Assembly: GCA_900547725.1 (NCBI GenBank)
Contig: URHR01000001.1
Span: forward strand, 1 to 64,000
Direction: 5' to 3'
DNA from: an uncultured Eubacteriales bacterium
GTDB taxonomy: Bacteria > Bacillota > Clostridia > Oscillospirales > CAG-272
DNA: 64,000 bases
Under the pieces are notes generated by a model. The model did no database searches. It was not told the origin of the DNA and saw only the letters and a list, made by a program, of their open reading frames with translations. The position numbers and the translations under genes are program-made. This document shows positions 30,850 to 40,773 of this stretch, in pieces. Position 1 is the first letter of the stretch. Every line of letters begins with the position of its first letter.

Positions 30850-33111
30850 TTATTTTACCCTGATGCTACCGCCAACAACCTTGTTTACGTCATATGTAAT
30901 GCCTGTTACGTCAATCTCAATACGAATCTTTCCGTCGGAAGGAATTACGCAACCGCTTTGAGAGGTTATGTTATAAGTGCCGTCTCCGTTCGGATCAACG
31001 ACTCCGACTCTGACGATTTTGGCTTCAAACAGTTTTGTTCCTGTGCTGTCGGAAACGATAACCGTTTGTCCTACTTGGAAAGACCCTGCTCTGACAGTGG
31101 TCCACATTGACAATTTTTTGTTATTCGCGGCATCAATTGATTCGGATTTTCCCGTTATCTGCTTTGAAATCCCCTTTTCCGACGGAGCAACAGTGATTTC
31201 CACTTTTGTCTGACCTGCGCTCTTGACAATCTTGTAGTTGCTTAAATTAGCGTTCGACGTCGAAGTAAGTCTGAAACAATCAAGATTACTTTGTACCGAT
31301 ACTTGTTTCTTTTGGTCGAGTTTCACATAGTTGGGGTTCGTATCGCTGAGTTCCAATCCGGCTTTTCCGTTTACAAGCCTTAATGTAATCGTCTCCCCTG
31401 CGACAGGTGTGTACGTAGCAAGATACAACAGATCTCCGTTTTGCAAAATGGCACTGGTTGTGACATAGCCCTTTTCCAATTTGATTTCAACTTGTGAAAT
31501 TTTGAAAGTTTTGATTTCGGAAACCACAGCCGCCCATTCGTCCGTTGCCGTGACGCCGATGCGGTATTCATATTCGGCAGCGTTCTTGGGAATATATTTG
31601 TCTGTAACTTTTGTCCACAATACTTCGCCTTTTCTACGGAACTCTACATATTTTTCGCCGGAGTCCAAAGCCGACGTGAAATTCTCTACGCCGTCATGTG
31701 TAGGTGCGCCAAATTTGATAAGAAGGTTATTAAATGTGAAGTTCGCAACAGGTTTGCCGTCGTACGTTTTACCCGTAAAGCTCTTAACGGTAAGCGTTCT
31801 TGGTTTCGCCTTTACGGTGAAGGATACGTACTCGGTGGCTCCGAAATTGTAGTTTACACCGTCATCGTATTGAATACGCACGCGGTATGTACCCGTTTTC
31901 TCGTTCCTTACTTCCTCTTTTGTAAGGGTACGACTCCAAACGCCTCCTTCAAGTTGTTTTTCCCAGACGATCGTCTTTGCGCCGTAACCATCACCGATTT
32001 CAACGTAACCGGTTGTGGGATCGGGGATATTCGTTGCGCCGACAAAGAACTCGGTAAATGCGCTCGCATTGCTGATTTCAAAGTTGATGTCCGCTTTGAT
32101 GATTGCCGCAGTGATGTCTGCTCTTGCAAGACTGTAATTGCCCGCGTCTTTCCCGGTGAGTTCAAAGCTTTGGACTGCCGCGCCGACGTTTTTGCTTGTC
32201 ATCGTGATTGTTGCGGTAACCGTTTCGCCGTCAAGAACACCCGTAAGGGTTGCGGGCATGGTTGCGTTGCCGTCATACTCTTTGGTTGCCGCCCCGGTAA
32301 GCTCTTTCTTTGCGATTGCAAAGTCGAAAGTTTTTGACGCGGCTTTCCACTCTGCCGTGGCTTCTGCGCTGACTTTCACGGTATATTCGCCGACATTCGT
32401 CGGAGCGGTTGCGGTATACGTATTGTCATCCGCGCCTTTTACCTTGAACATAAGTGCAGGTTCGCGATTGCCTTCAATTGCGAAATCGGCTTTCGTAATC
32501 GCAATCATCTGTCTGTCATAAGTCTTACCGAGCGTTTTTCCGTCTGCAAGCTTGATTTCATTGTCTTTTGCACCAAGTGCGTCGATGGTCACTTTCTTTT
32601 CGTAACCGCATTTCGTGCAGGTGAAAGTCTTTTCGCCGACTACGCCGTAGCCTTCCGGTTTGGTAACCACGCCTTCGTCAAAGGTATGCGCGGCGAAATC
32701 TTTGGTTTTGTCCGCGTGTCCGCAGGTTGTCGGGCGATAGTGTCCGCTTTCTTCGGTGTTCACCCATGCGTTCATATCATATTTGTGGGTGTGCGGAAGG
32801 ACTTCGATCTTTTTGGTATAGCTGTATCCGCAGGTTTTGCACGTAAAGGTTCTGACGCCTTCCGTTTCCTCGGTGGGTTCGGTTGTAACTACCCCATCGT
32901 TGAACTCGTGCGGGAGTTTCTCCGTTGTGTCGGTGTGTTTCTTCGCGGTGCACGCGTGCCAGTGACAGGCTTCGTCCGTTGACCATTCGGTGGAAAACTC
33001 ATGTTTCGGCGTAAGTGCGATCGGCAGTACGATGGCGCATGTCACGCCCGCCCCCAGGACGCACGCGAGGACGATTGCCAATACCTTGTGTGATAAAATC
33101 CAGCTTTTCAT
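30850..33111 (-). CDS. Large surface protein with CxxC modules and MBG/YDG-type repeats
   Basis: A 753-residue protein anchored by an N-terminal helix (about 9-32, AIVLACVLGAGVTCAIVLPI) rather than a cleaved signal. Residues 35-180 hold two or three modules of the type HEFNDGVV...TFTCKTCGYSYTKKI, with paired CxxC and His residues. Beta-rich domains follow, with KEYDGNATMPATLTGVLDG and GNYSLARADITAAI, as in MBG/YDG repeats of adhesins, then further Ig-like domains. No LPXTG motif. ATG 33111 follows AAAGGGG. Probably adhesion or cell-wall interaction; no enzyme signature is visible. Base composition is AT-richer than the GH31 gene. Confidence 0.72.
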   Translation of the reverse strand: MKSWILSHKVLAIVLACVLGAGVTCAIVLPIALTPKHEFSTEWSTDEACHWHACTAKKHTDTTEKLPHEFNDGVVTTEPTEETEGVRTFTCKTCGYSYTKKIEVLPHTHKYDMNAWVNTEESGHYRPTTCGHADKTKDFAAHTFDEGVVTKPEGYGVVGEKTFTCTKCGYEKKVTIDALGAKDNEIKLADGKTLGKTYDRQMIAITKADFAIEGNREPALMFKVKGADDNTYTATAPTNVGEYTVKVSAEATAEWKAASKTFDFAIAKKELTGAATKEYDGNATMPATLTGVLDGETVTATITMTSKNVGAAVQSFELTGKDAGNYSLARADITAAIIKADINFEISNASAFTEFFVGATNIPDPTTGYVEIGDGYGAKTIVWEKQLEGGVWSRTLTKEEVRNEKTGTYRVRIQYDDGVNYNFGATEYVSFTVKAKPRTLTVKSFTGKTYDGKPVANFTFNNLLIKFGAPTHDGVENFTSALDSGEKYVEFRRKGEVLWTKVTDKYIPKNAAEYEYRIGVTATDEWAAVVSEIKTFKISQVEIKLEKGYVTTSAILQNGDLLYLATYTPVAGETITLRLVNGKAGLELSDTNPNYVKLDQKKQVSVQSNLDCFRLTSTSNANLSNYKIVKSAGQTKVEITVAPSEKGISKQITGKSESIDAANNKKLSMWTTVRAGSFQVGQTVIVSDSTGTKLFEAKIVRVGVVDPNGDGTYNITSQSGCVIPSDGKIRIEIDVTGITYDVNKVVGGSIRVK

Positions 33112-33209
33112 AAATACCCCTTTCGTGTTATCGGTTTGTTTCGGTTCTGAAGCGGGTAAAACAACCGGCTTCCATTCTCATTGTGTTATGGAAAAACAGT
33201 TTTTTCGCC

Positions 33210-33241
33210 GTTCGCGGGCGGTTGATTTGCTGCCCGCGAAC
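33210..33241 (-). terminator. Probable terminator between two surface-protein genes
   Basis: Arms GTTCGCGGGC and GCCCGCGAAC (10 bp) lie directly after the stop at 33244. On the minus strand a T-rich stretch (CTGTTTTTCC) follows only after about 12 nt, so the assignment is moderate. Confidence 0.5.
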
Positions 33242-33243
33242 GC

Positions 33244-36200
33244 TCAGTTGCCCGGGTTTTCTACAAACTTTGCGTACACATACATTCTTTCGTGAACGGT
33301 AAAGGTACAGGTTGCGTCCGCCGATATGAGTTCTTCGCTCTGATCGTTAACGGATTGATACCAGCCGACGAAAGTAAATCCTTCGTTCGCCTCGGCGCGG
33401 AGCGTTATCTGCGCGCCCGCTTCAACCGCTCTGCCGTTGCCGAACTCGACCTTTTGCCCGTTTTCGGTAATGCGCCCTCCGTTATAAGGCGCTACGTAAG
33501 CGTTGAAAAGATGCATTTCTTTCTCTGCAAATTTTGCGAAAACGTACAGATCGCGGTTTACCGTAAAGGTATAAGTCGCGTTCTCGGATATCAGCGTTTC
33601 GGCTTGCTGCTCGTTATAGAAATACCAGCCGAGGAAGTGATACCCTTCGTTTGCGACGGCGGTAAGAGTCACCCGCGCTCCCTTTTCAACCATTCTGCCG
33701 TTGCCGAATTCGACCTTTTGACCGTTTTCGGTGATATAACCCCAGTTATACTCGTAACACTGCGCAAGGAAGCTGACCTGTTCCACGATTCTGATCGTGA
33801 TTACCACCTTGAACGCGGGGTTGGCAAGATAGGTGTAAGTAACGGTGTAAGAGCCGACCTTGCTCGTATCGAGCATATTGTTTGCGCTGACGCCGATCGT
33901 GCTTTCCACACGGTATTCCAGACCGCGGCAAAGTCTCTCGTATTTGTCACCGACTTTTCCGAGTACATTGACGTGTTCAAAATCAACCCAGATTTCGCTG
34001 TTCAGATTGAATACGTATTCTTCTTTCGGGTTGCCGTTTCCGTCGGTTTCAAAGCCGAAATCGTTCAGGTCATGGAGCTTAATCCCGGTAACGATGCCTC
34101 TGAACAAAGCGGTCAGATTCACATTGCCGGTTTCTTCGCTTACGGTAAAGGTGTATTTCAGGTCGGTCGAGAGCAACGAGTCCGCATTGTAGCCTTCGCT
34201 GTCGGAAGAGTAAAACCAGCCTATAAAGCGGTAGCCCGCGTTGGGTTTCACTTCGACGGTAACGCTTGCCTTATCGGGCAGGTCGTCGATATACAGGTGT
34301 CCTTCGTCGGAAACGCCCGCGCTTGTGAATACGCCCGCGTCAGGACTCTCGATTATCGCATTGACGGAGAACGAATAGTCGAATCTTGCATAAACGGTAG
34401 CGTCTTCGGTTACGGTGAACTCGTAAACGTCTTTGTCGGAAATAAGCGCGGCGGTTTCGCCTTCGCCGTCGTACCAGCCGACGAATTTAAAGTAAACGGT
34501 TTCTCCGCTTGCCGAAACTCTGACCTTTGACCCCTCGGTAACCACAAATTGCAGTTGCTTTTCGGCGGGAGAATACCCCTCCGAATTATTGTCGTAAAGG
34601 TTTCCGTGTTCGCCCGCGATAACGGTTAAGGTAACGCGTTCCTTTTCGGCAAACTTCGCGAAAAGATAGGTGTTATCGGTTATCGTAAAGGTTTCGGTCG
34701 CGTTCGACGAATAGAAGCGTTGTTCTTCTTCGAAAGAGTTGGTTATATACCAGCCGGCAAACTTGTACCCTTCGTTGGGTACAGCCGTCAGCGTGAGCGT
34801 TCCGCCGAGGTCGACTTCTTCCCGGTATCCGTCGGGATCTCTTACCACGACCTGACCGTCTTTCTGTATCACGCCTTGCGTGCCATCCCGATCCAGCAGA
34901 TACGAATACGTTTCGGCTTTGGGGACGTTTACCTTGAGCGTGGCACGGACGGTCTTGTCATACTTGTAAGTAATTACAATTTCATGATCGCCCGTCTTTG
35001 TGTAGTCGACTTTGCTTGCGTCGACCGTGTATTCGGACGCGTCAAGAACGTTGCCGTTGTTCGTCGTTACGGTAAGCCCCCTAAGGTCGGCTTGCTTTTT
35101 GGTCGACAGGTTGTAATGGAAGAATCCGGATTCAAACCCTTCGCAGGTTACGTCAAGCGTCTCGACCGCCTCCACGAACAGGGCTTTGATATGCACGTCT
35201 GCGCCGTTCTGCCGGAATACGTATTCGGCTTCGGTCGAAACGGGTTCTTCGGAAAGGTTGCCCTCTTCGTCTACCAGATACCAGCCGACGAACCTGTATC
35301 CTTCGGCGGGCTTTGCCAGTAACTCTCTTCTGCCGCCGAGCGCGAAATAATTTAAAACAAGGGGATCGTTACTCGTTTTCATTTCGGAAAACGCATTGCT
35401 TTTCTCCGTGACAGAGCCTTTGCCTGCGAATTCGACGGTAAGATGCGCGAACTGTTCGGAAACGTACACGTAGAAAGCGTTGTACACTTCATCTTTCATC
35501 GCTTTGTTGATCCTGCTGAAATGTACCGTGTATTTCATGTAGTAGACGCCTTCCTTATTGAAATCCAGTCCGCCGTAATCGATCGAATAATCGCCGAAGA
35601 ACAATCGTACGTGTTCGTACACGTTGCCGTCGGTCGGGTTGTCTTTACGGCGAAGACCTCTTTCGTCCAGCTTCAGGAAGTCGGTTTCGGGCGTGCCGGG
35701 TTTGTAATACAATACGTTTTGCGCTTCAAGCGGCATCTCGCCCTCTCTGTATACCCGAGGCAGTCCCGACTCGCCCACCCAGTGTATCAACTGATAAACG
35801 TCGGTTTTGAGATTGGATTTTTCGGGTTTGATTTTGAACATCGCGATGATGTTCAGATCAAAGTCGCTCATGCCGATTTCGTAAGTCGCATTTTTGGAGA
35901 TAAGATCGCCGAGAACGCCGCCGGCGTACCATGTGTACCAACCGTCGAATTCGAAATCGCGATCGGGTACGGCGGTAAGGCTGTACTTCTGATCTTTATC
36001 GGTGAAGATCAGCTGTTTTTCGGTGTAGGCGTCATATTTTTCTTCTATATAGAAGTTGCCGCCTTTTCCGGCTTTCACCGTAATGTCGCTGTTCTTCTCG
36101 GAAACATAAACGGTTATAACAAGGGTGAGTTCTTTTTCGTCGCTGACTCTGACCTTATATTCCACGCGATACTCGCCCTCTTTGGAATAATCGATTTCGT

Positions 36201-37218
36201 CAAGCCCCGAAACGACGTATTGTTCGGGTGCAAGAAGCGTGTACACTTGTCTGAAGCCTTTTTCCTTTTTGCCCTTGATGATCAGTTTGCTTAAGTCGAT
36301 TCCTGTCTGATTGCCGGGTTTGATGTATACCGACGTGGCGGCTCTTCCGTCCGCATAGCCCTTAGGCATATTCGAATCGCCGGGGAACGCCCATATGCTT
36401 TCCATATCGGTAAGATCAGCCGCGAATTTGCAAACGATCGTCGTTATGCCGGCAACGGGTTCGTAATCAAAGCGGCTTTCCGTTGAAAACGGAGTGCTTT
36501 CGATTGCGCCGTCTTTCTCCATAAACCAGCCGCCAGGAACAAAATCATATCCGCATTCAACGGAAAGATGCAATTTTTTGTTCGCTTTGGAATAGATTGT
36601 CTTTTCTTCGCCGGAATAGATTTTGTCAATTACATGGTCAATTATCCTATACTCTACCCCATAATAAAATTCGATTTCAGACGATACGACAACCGTTCCC
36701 TCGCACGGACCGGGATTCTTTATCACGAGTTCCGAACTATTAGAGTTGTCAAGAAAAGCGAAAAAAGAGAAAGAGTCCGTTTCAAAAATAACGTTCCCGT
36801 CTTTGAACTCGCAGTCGAGTCGTTCGACATTGTTTTCGTTCTTGATGTGGAAAACAATATATTCTTCAACGCCTTCTATGGGTGCGGGTACGGATACTTT
36901 GACTTTTCCGTCGGGTTGAACCTTTACGCCGTCGGATTCTACCGAAATGTCGATGACCGACATTTTTTCGTCGGCGAGCAACTTAAACTCTACGGGCAGT
37001 TTGTCAATCGTACTTTTTGCGGTTTCTTCTGTCATTTCCACTTTTTCGGTTATAAGCTTTGCCTTTTTCCCGAAATTTCCGCCGGTAAGCGTAACTCCCA
37101 TGCTGCTTTTCAGTTCATCCGTTTTGGCGTCGCAGCTGTTGCAACCGCTGCAGCCTGCAAAAATGCACAGGCATAATGCGAACAATATCCCGGATAGGAC
37201 GCAAAGTAGTTTCTTCAT
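33244..37218 (-). CDS. Giant lipoprotein with InlB/Flg_new-type beta-grasp repeats
   Basis: A 1324-residue lipoprotein: signal with lipobox IFAGC (Cys22), followed by several more Cys. After an N-terminal domain (about 40-180) come at least seven Listeria-Bacteroides type repeats marked by FxGWY: FDGWYTW, FVGWYLV, FAGWYIT, FVGWYDG, FIGWFYS, FLGWYFY, FVGWYQS, each followed by ATYTFTV...LYVFAKF-like ends. Ig-like spacers (VxxFNKEGVYYMKYTV) alternate with them. Such repeats occur in long surface adhesins. ATG 37218 follows AAGGGAG. It shares the GxxFxGW repeat type with the upstream gene at 37368. Confidence 0.78.
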   Translation of the reverse strand: MKKLLCVLSGILFALCLCIFAGCSGCNSCDAKTDELKSSMGVTLTGGNFGKKAKLITEKVEMTEETAKSTIDKLPVEFKLLADEKMSVIDISVESDGVKVQPDGKVKVSVPAPIEGVEEYIVFHIKNENNVERLDCEFKDGNVIFETDSFSFFAFLDNSNSSELVIKNPGPCEGTVVVSSEIEFYYGVEYRIIDHVIDKIYSGEEKTIYSKANKKLHLSVECGYDFVPGGWFMEKDGAIESTPFSTESRFDYEPVAGITTIVCKFAADLTDMESIWAFPGDSNMPKGYADGRAATSVYIKPGNQTGIDLSKLIIKGKKEKGFRQVYTLLAPEQYVVSGLDEIDYSKEGEYRVEYKVRVSDEKELTLVITVYVSEKNSDITVKAGKGGNFYIEEKYDAYTEKQLIFTDKDQKYSLTAVPDRDFEFDGWYTWYAGGVLGDLISKNATYEIGMSDFDLNIIAMFKIKPEKSNLKTDVYQLIHWVGESGLPRVYREGEMPLEAQNVLYYKPGTPETDFLKLDERGLRRKDNPTDGNVYEHVRLFFGDYSIDYGGLDFNKEGVYYMKYTVHFSRINKAMKDEVYNAFYVYVSEQFAHLTVEFAGKGSVTEKSNAFSEMKTSNDPLVLNYFALGGRRELLAKPAEGYRFVGWYLVDEEGNLSEEPVSTEAEYVFRQNGADVHIKALFVEAVETLDVTCEGFESGFFHYNLSTKKQADLRGLTVTTNNGNVLDASEYTVDASKVDYTKTGDHEIVITYKYDKTVRATLKVNVPKAETYSYLLDRDGTQGVIQKDGQVVVRDPDGYREEVDLGGTLTLTAVPNEGYKFAGWYITNSFEEEQRFYSSNATETFTITDNTYLFAKFAEKERVTLTVIAGEHGNLYDNNSEGYSPAEKQLQFVVTEGSKVRVSASGETVYFKFVGWYDGEGETAALISDKDVYEFTVTEDATVYARFDYSFSVNAIIESPDAGVFTSAGVSDEGHLYIDDLPDKASVTVEVKPNAGYRFIGWFYSSDSEGYNADSLLSTDLKYTFTVSEETGNVNLTALFRGIVTGIKLHDLNDFGFETDGNGNPKEEYVFNLNSEIWVDFEHVNVLGKVGDKYERLCRGLEYRVESTIGVSANNMLDTSKVGSYTVTYTYLANPAFKVVITIRIVEQVSFLAQCYEYNWGYITENGQKVEFGNGRMVEKGARVTLTAVANEGYHFLGWYFYNEQQAETLISENATYTFTVNRDLYVFAKFAEKEMHLFNAYVAPYNGGRITENGQKVEFGNGRAVEAGAQITLRAEANEGFTFVGWYQSVNDQSEELISADATCTFTVHERMYVYAKFVENPGN

Positions 37219-37367
37219 GGTTTTCTCCCTTTCTTTTTGTTCTTTCAGACTGCGGTTGGAAATTGCGATTCTGAAAATTGTGCCCGGGTATTTGAGCTTT
37301 TCCGCGTTGCAAAAGGATTCTTTTCCCCCCCTGCCGTTGTGTACCGAAAATCTGCTTACCGGCGTTT

Positions 37368-40300
37368 TTACGATTGCCGGTTTTTGGGAATTTTTTTGAT
37401 TGCGCCGATGAGATCGGCAAACGATTTTTTCCTGATTGCAAACCAGAAGACCGAAAATCCGCCAAGTCCTGCGACCGCTGCCGAACCGACCGCGATACCC
37501 GCAATCGCCCCGCCCGAAAGTCCGTCTTTTTTGTCGGGAACGGGGGGATTTTCGCTGTCAGCCGTTTTTTCGCCGTCTGCCGTGCCGCCGCCCGGTGTGT
37601 TGTCCCCATACACGGCGGTAAGAACCCTTTCGTCCGTCACCTCAAAGGTATATTCCTTTTCGGTGCTTACGATTTTTCCGCTTTCGTCCTGCCAGCCTTT
37701 GAATACCTTGCCTTCTTTCTCCTCTGCCGTTACGGTTACGCTTTCACCGTGCGTATAGAATTTGCTTTCGCCGTTTACTACCACATGATACGTGCCGATT
37801 TTGGCAATTCTGAGGTCGGTGATTTCCTTTCCGTCCTTGTCAAAGTGTCTGCCGCAAGTTGCACAATCCTTGTGTCCTTTCGTTCCGAACACTTCCGTTG
37901 TAGCAGGGATTTCATCGATCCACTTCCCAAAGCTGTGTCCTTCGGGATTAACGGGCAGTTTCAGATCTTCCAGTGTGGTTTCCTGCTTGTTTTCATCCAC
38001 AAGTTTTTTACAAGCCGGACATTCATAGTGCGCCTTTACGCCGTTTTGCATACAGGTGGAATCCGTTTGCCCGACAAGCGTACTGAAATCGTGCGGGGCT
38101 TCGCCCGATTTCGCGCCGCAGGTCTTGCACGCATAGAAGTGCGTATCCTTTCCTGCGGTATAAACCGAACTGAAGCTGTGCCCCGTCGCGGGTATGCTTG
38201 CAGCCGAGTCGTTCCACGGCTTCGTGCAGGCGGCGTCGAAAAATTCTTTTCCGCAACCAACGCAGGCATATTTATCCTGCACGCCCGCTTCGGTACAGGT
38301 TGCAAGTTTTCCCATCTCTTTTATCGTCACGTTTTCGTGTATACAATCGGTTGCTCTCCGCGTTTGAACGGTGAACGTTACTTTCGTCATATCCGCGCTT
38401 TGTTCATATCTCATCAAAGTGCAGCCCGTAATATTGAAATCGCAAAGCCATCTGTCGATATTCCCTGCTTTCAAAGCCGGAAAAATCTTCCCCTCGGGTG
38501 CCTGAACCGTAAAACTGACTTCGCACGGAACGCCCAGGTAAAACAACCCGTCAATCAACGGACCGATGCTTGTTTGGTCTACCGTCACCTCACATCCGTT
38601 CTTTTCGGTGATTTTCAGCGTTTCGGGAAGATTTCCGGCGAGCGGTTGAGAAACTTCAATGTCCAAAGATTGCACCGTGTTTTCAACGCGCAATAATACC
38701 AGAATAACCAGACTTCCGTCGCCTGATCTGATCTGTTTGCTCAAAAGTTCGCCGTTTGTTACGGTGACGTTGAGGTCGTCGACGCTTGCGGGGAATTTGC
38801 AGGTTGTGTGCGGCTTGAATGAGTAAACCATGACGCTGTTGTTGGTAATATATACCCCGCCGCAATCGGCAGCATTGCACAATGTGTCGTTGCCGTCGAG
38901 ATCCGAAGACGCCTTGTAATAATAAATCCCGTTGGGAATGACGTTGCCTTTCACGACGTTGGGATAAAACAACGGGCTGTATGCCATTCCTTTATAAAAC
39001 TCGGGCACGTCGATTACAACTTCCCTGATATATTCGTCCGAGGAACACTCGGTGCAGATTCCGCCCACGAAATTGTGCGCCTTGAAATCACCGTATTCGC
39101 AACCGCAAACGTCACCGTTATACATATAATCACACTTTGCACGCTTCTGACAGGTTGCCACGCCGCCTTTGGGAGAGTGTCTCAGTTTGGTGTTTTCTTC
39201 TCCGCAATACTTGCAAAAGCCAAGATGTGTGTATGTTCCGTCTCCGTTGCCGAACGATCTGAACTCGTACTGATGCCCCGTAGCGGCAAGATACTCTTTT
39301 CCGCACGCCTCGCACTTTGCGCCGCTTAAACAGGTCTGAATACCGCCGCTGTGTTTTTCCTTTATGATGTTTCCGCTTCCGTCCTTTTCAACTTCTCCGC
39401 AAGCGCACTGAAACACGTGGCGAGTCCCGTCGGCATCGTCCGGCGCAGCGGCGAAAGTATGTTTTGCGTCCGGACGATTCAGGTCGCCGCACGTTTTGCA
39501 CTTCGCGTTGCAACCGGAATAAAAATCGTGGCCTTCGTATCCCGAGCCTTTGTCAAAAGCAGGGGCAACGCCGGGGCAGGCCGGGTCGGTGCATTTTGTG
39601 TAGCTGTGATGGTCCAAATCGATCTTCTCGATTTTTTCAACCCACGTATGCTCGTGTCCGCCCGATACGGCTGCAATCCCGACGGGAATATCGCAGGTCT
39701 GCCCGTCCGCCGCCGTTGCGGTGATGTACATCGTTCCGCCGTCCATTGCGTTCACGGCGGTTATCCGATAGTAGCAGGTCGATTCGTCAAAAACGTTGCT
39801 CGTTTGAATTTCCACACCTACGGGCACATTCTTTGCCGCATAGGTGTATGGACCGGGCGCGCCTCTGAGCCATATTCCCGTGTCGGTGTACAACGTGCCG
39901 ATTTTGCCCGTTTTTTCTACGCCGATTTCAGGATATACGGTTTGCGTATAACCGATATATGTCATACCTTTTGAAATGACAAAGTCCATGTCTATTGCCG
40001 TTGTAGTGGCGTTGCGTCCTGCGCTGTCCCAGAGTTCGATATCCTTGCCTTTGCCAAACTCCGCGCCCAATATCTGCATATTTCTTTTGAGCAGAGCTGC
40101 GTCTTTGGACAACTTATAGTTCTCTTTCGGCGAAAAACGGACGCGGATACAATACGCAACGTTCTTCTCCACGAGTTGATTTTCAACTCTGCTCCACGGA
40201 AACGACGCTTTGTCTTTTTCCCACAGCGTTATTGCCTGACCTTTTTTGGATATGAAGAGGAGCGTTGCCGTATAGTTTGCGCCGCTCGGCACTTTGAGCA

Positions 40301-40520
40301 TTCCTTCCGCTTCGTTTTCAAATTCGAATGCATCGGCAAGACTGTCGCCTACGTTTACCTTTCCGAACGCAACGCCCAATGTGTCAATCTGCGTTCCGTC
40401 TTTCGCGTATACTGCAAAAGTCGGGCTTGCAAATACAATGCCAAGCATAAACGCAAGGCAAATCGCAAGTCGCAAAGCTACCGTTACGATCTTTGGTTTA
40501 CTTGTCTTGTAGGGTGTCAT
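37368..40520 (-). CDS. Large secreted surface protein with CxxC modules and C-terminal membrane anchor
   Basis: A 1050-residue protein with a Sec signal (about 1-36, ending SPTFAVYA), repeated zinc-ribbon-like modules (FCKYCGEENTK, KCEACGKEYLAATGH, YACVGCGKEFF, KDCATCGRHFD; roughly ten Cys pairs between residues 280 and 920), one GKVFKGWQDESGK repeat of the InlB type, and a C-terminal helix (AGIAVGSAAVAGLGGFSVFWF) with a basic tail, giving a membrane-anchored wall protein. ATG 40520 follows GAAGGAG; in-frame codons further upstream overlap the divergent gene and lack a ribosome site. It heads a group of three leftward surface-protein genes. Confidence 0.76.
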   Translation of the reverse strand: MTPYKTSKPKIVTVALRLAICLAFMLGIVFASPTFAVYAKDGTQIDTLGVAFGKVNVGDSLADAFEFENEAEGMLKVPSGANYTATLLFISKKGQAITLWEKDKASFPWSRVENQLVEKNVAYCIRVRFSPKENYKLSKDAALLKRNMQILGAEFGKGKDIELWDSAGRNATTTAIDMDFVISKGMTYIGYTQTVYPEIGVEKTGKIGTLYTDTGIWLRGAPGPYTYAAKNVPVGVEIQTSNVFDESTCYYRITAVNAMDGGTMYITATAADGQTCDIPVGIAAVSGGHEHTWVEKIEKIDLDHHSYTKCTDPACPGVAPAFDKGSGYEGHDFYSGCNAKCKTCGDLNRPDAKHTFAAAPDDADGTRHVFQCACGEVEKDGSGNIIKEKHSGGIQTCLSGAKCEACGKEYLAATGHQYEFRSFGNGDGTYTHLGFCKYCGEENTKLRHSPKGGVATCQKRAKCDYMYNGDVCGCEYGDFKAHNFVGGICTECSSDEYIREVVIDVPEFYKGMAYSPLFYPNVVKGNVIPNGIYYYKASSDLDGNDTLCNAADCGGVYITNNSVMVYSFKPHTTCKFPASVDDLNVTVTNGELLSKQIRSGDGSLVILVLLRVENTVQSLDIEVSQPLAGNLPETLKITEKNGCEVTVDQTSIGPLIDGLFYLGVPCEVSFTVQAPEGKIFPALKAGNIDRWLCDFNITGCTLMRYEQSADMTKVTFTVQTRRATDCIHENVTIKEMGKLATCTEAGVQDKYACVGCGKEFFDAACTKPWNDSAASIPATGHSFSSVYTAGKDTHFYACKTCGAKSGEAPHDFSTLVGQTDSTCMQNGVKAHYECPACKKLVDENKQETTLEDLKLPVNPEGHSFGKWIDEIPATTEVFGTKGHKDCATCGRHFDKDGKEITDLRIAKIGTYHVVVNGESKFYTHGESVTVTAEEKEGKVFKGWQDESGKIVSTEKEYTFEVTDERVLTAVYGDNTPGGGTADGEKTADSENPPVPDKKDGLSGGAIAGIAVGSAAVAGLGGFSVFWFAIRKKSFADLIGAIKKIPKNRQS

Positions 40521-40568
40521 AGAATGCTCCTTCTCCGGTTGTATTTTGCTTGTTGTTGCAAATGGCAC

Positions 40569-40597
40569 TTGACTTTCGCGCGCGTGTGTGATATACT
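40569..40597 (+). promoter_or_regulatory. Promoter of the binding-protein/LuxR operon
   Basis: TTGACT (40569-40574), 17 nt, TATACT (40592-40597). The leader of about 170 nt contains an AACCTT/AAGGTT hairpin at 40681-40694 and a strongly A/T-tracted stretch (40698-40732). A TATACT on the minus strand (40645-40650) may serve the divergent gene. Confidence 0.6.
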
Positions 40598-40773
40598 GTA
40601 AATGCACGCGGTGTTTCTGTGCCCGCAACGTTTGAAGCATCATCAGTATAGCATAAACGCAATGAAAATTCCCCCACCCAAACCTTAAAAAGGTTGGGAA
40701 AACCAAAAAAAAATAAATTTTTTTTAAAAATTCGGTGGGCAAACGCTCATACAACCGGTAACGGAGGATCGAT

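Noticed and set aside
40677..40740. AACCTT/AAGGTT hairpin and A/T tracts upstream of 40774 as a terminator or riboswitch
   Set aside because: The stem is only about 6 bp and matches no known class; noted only as part of the leader.
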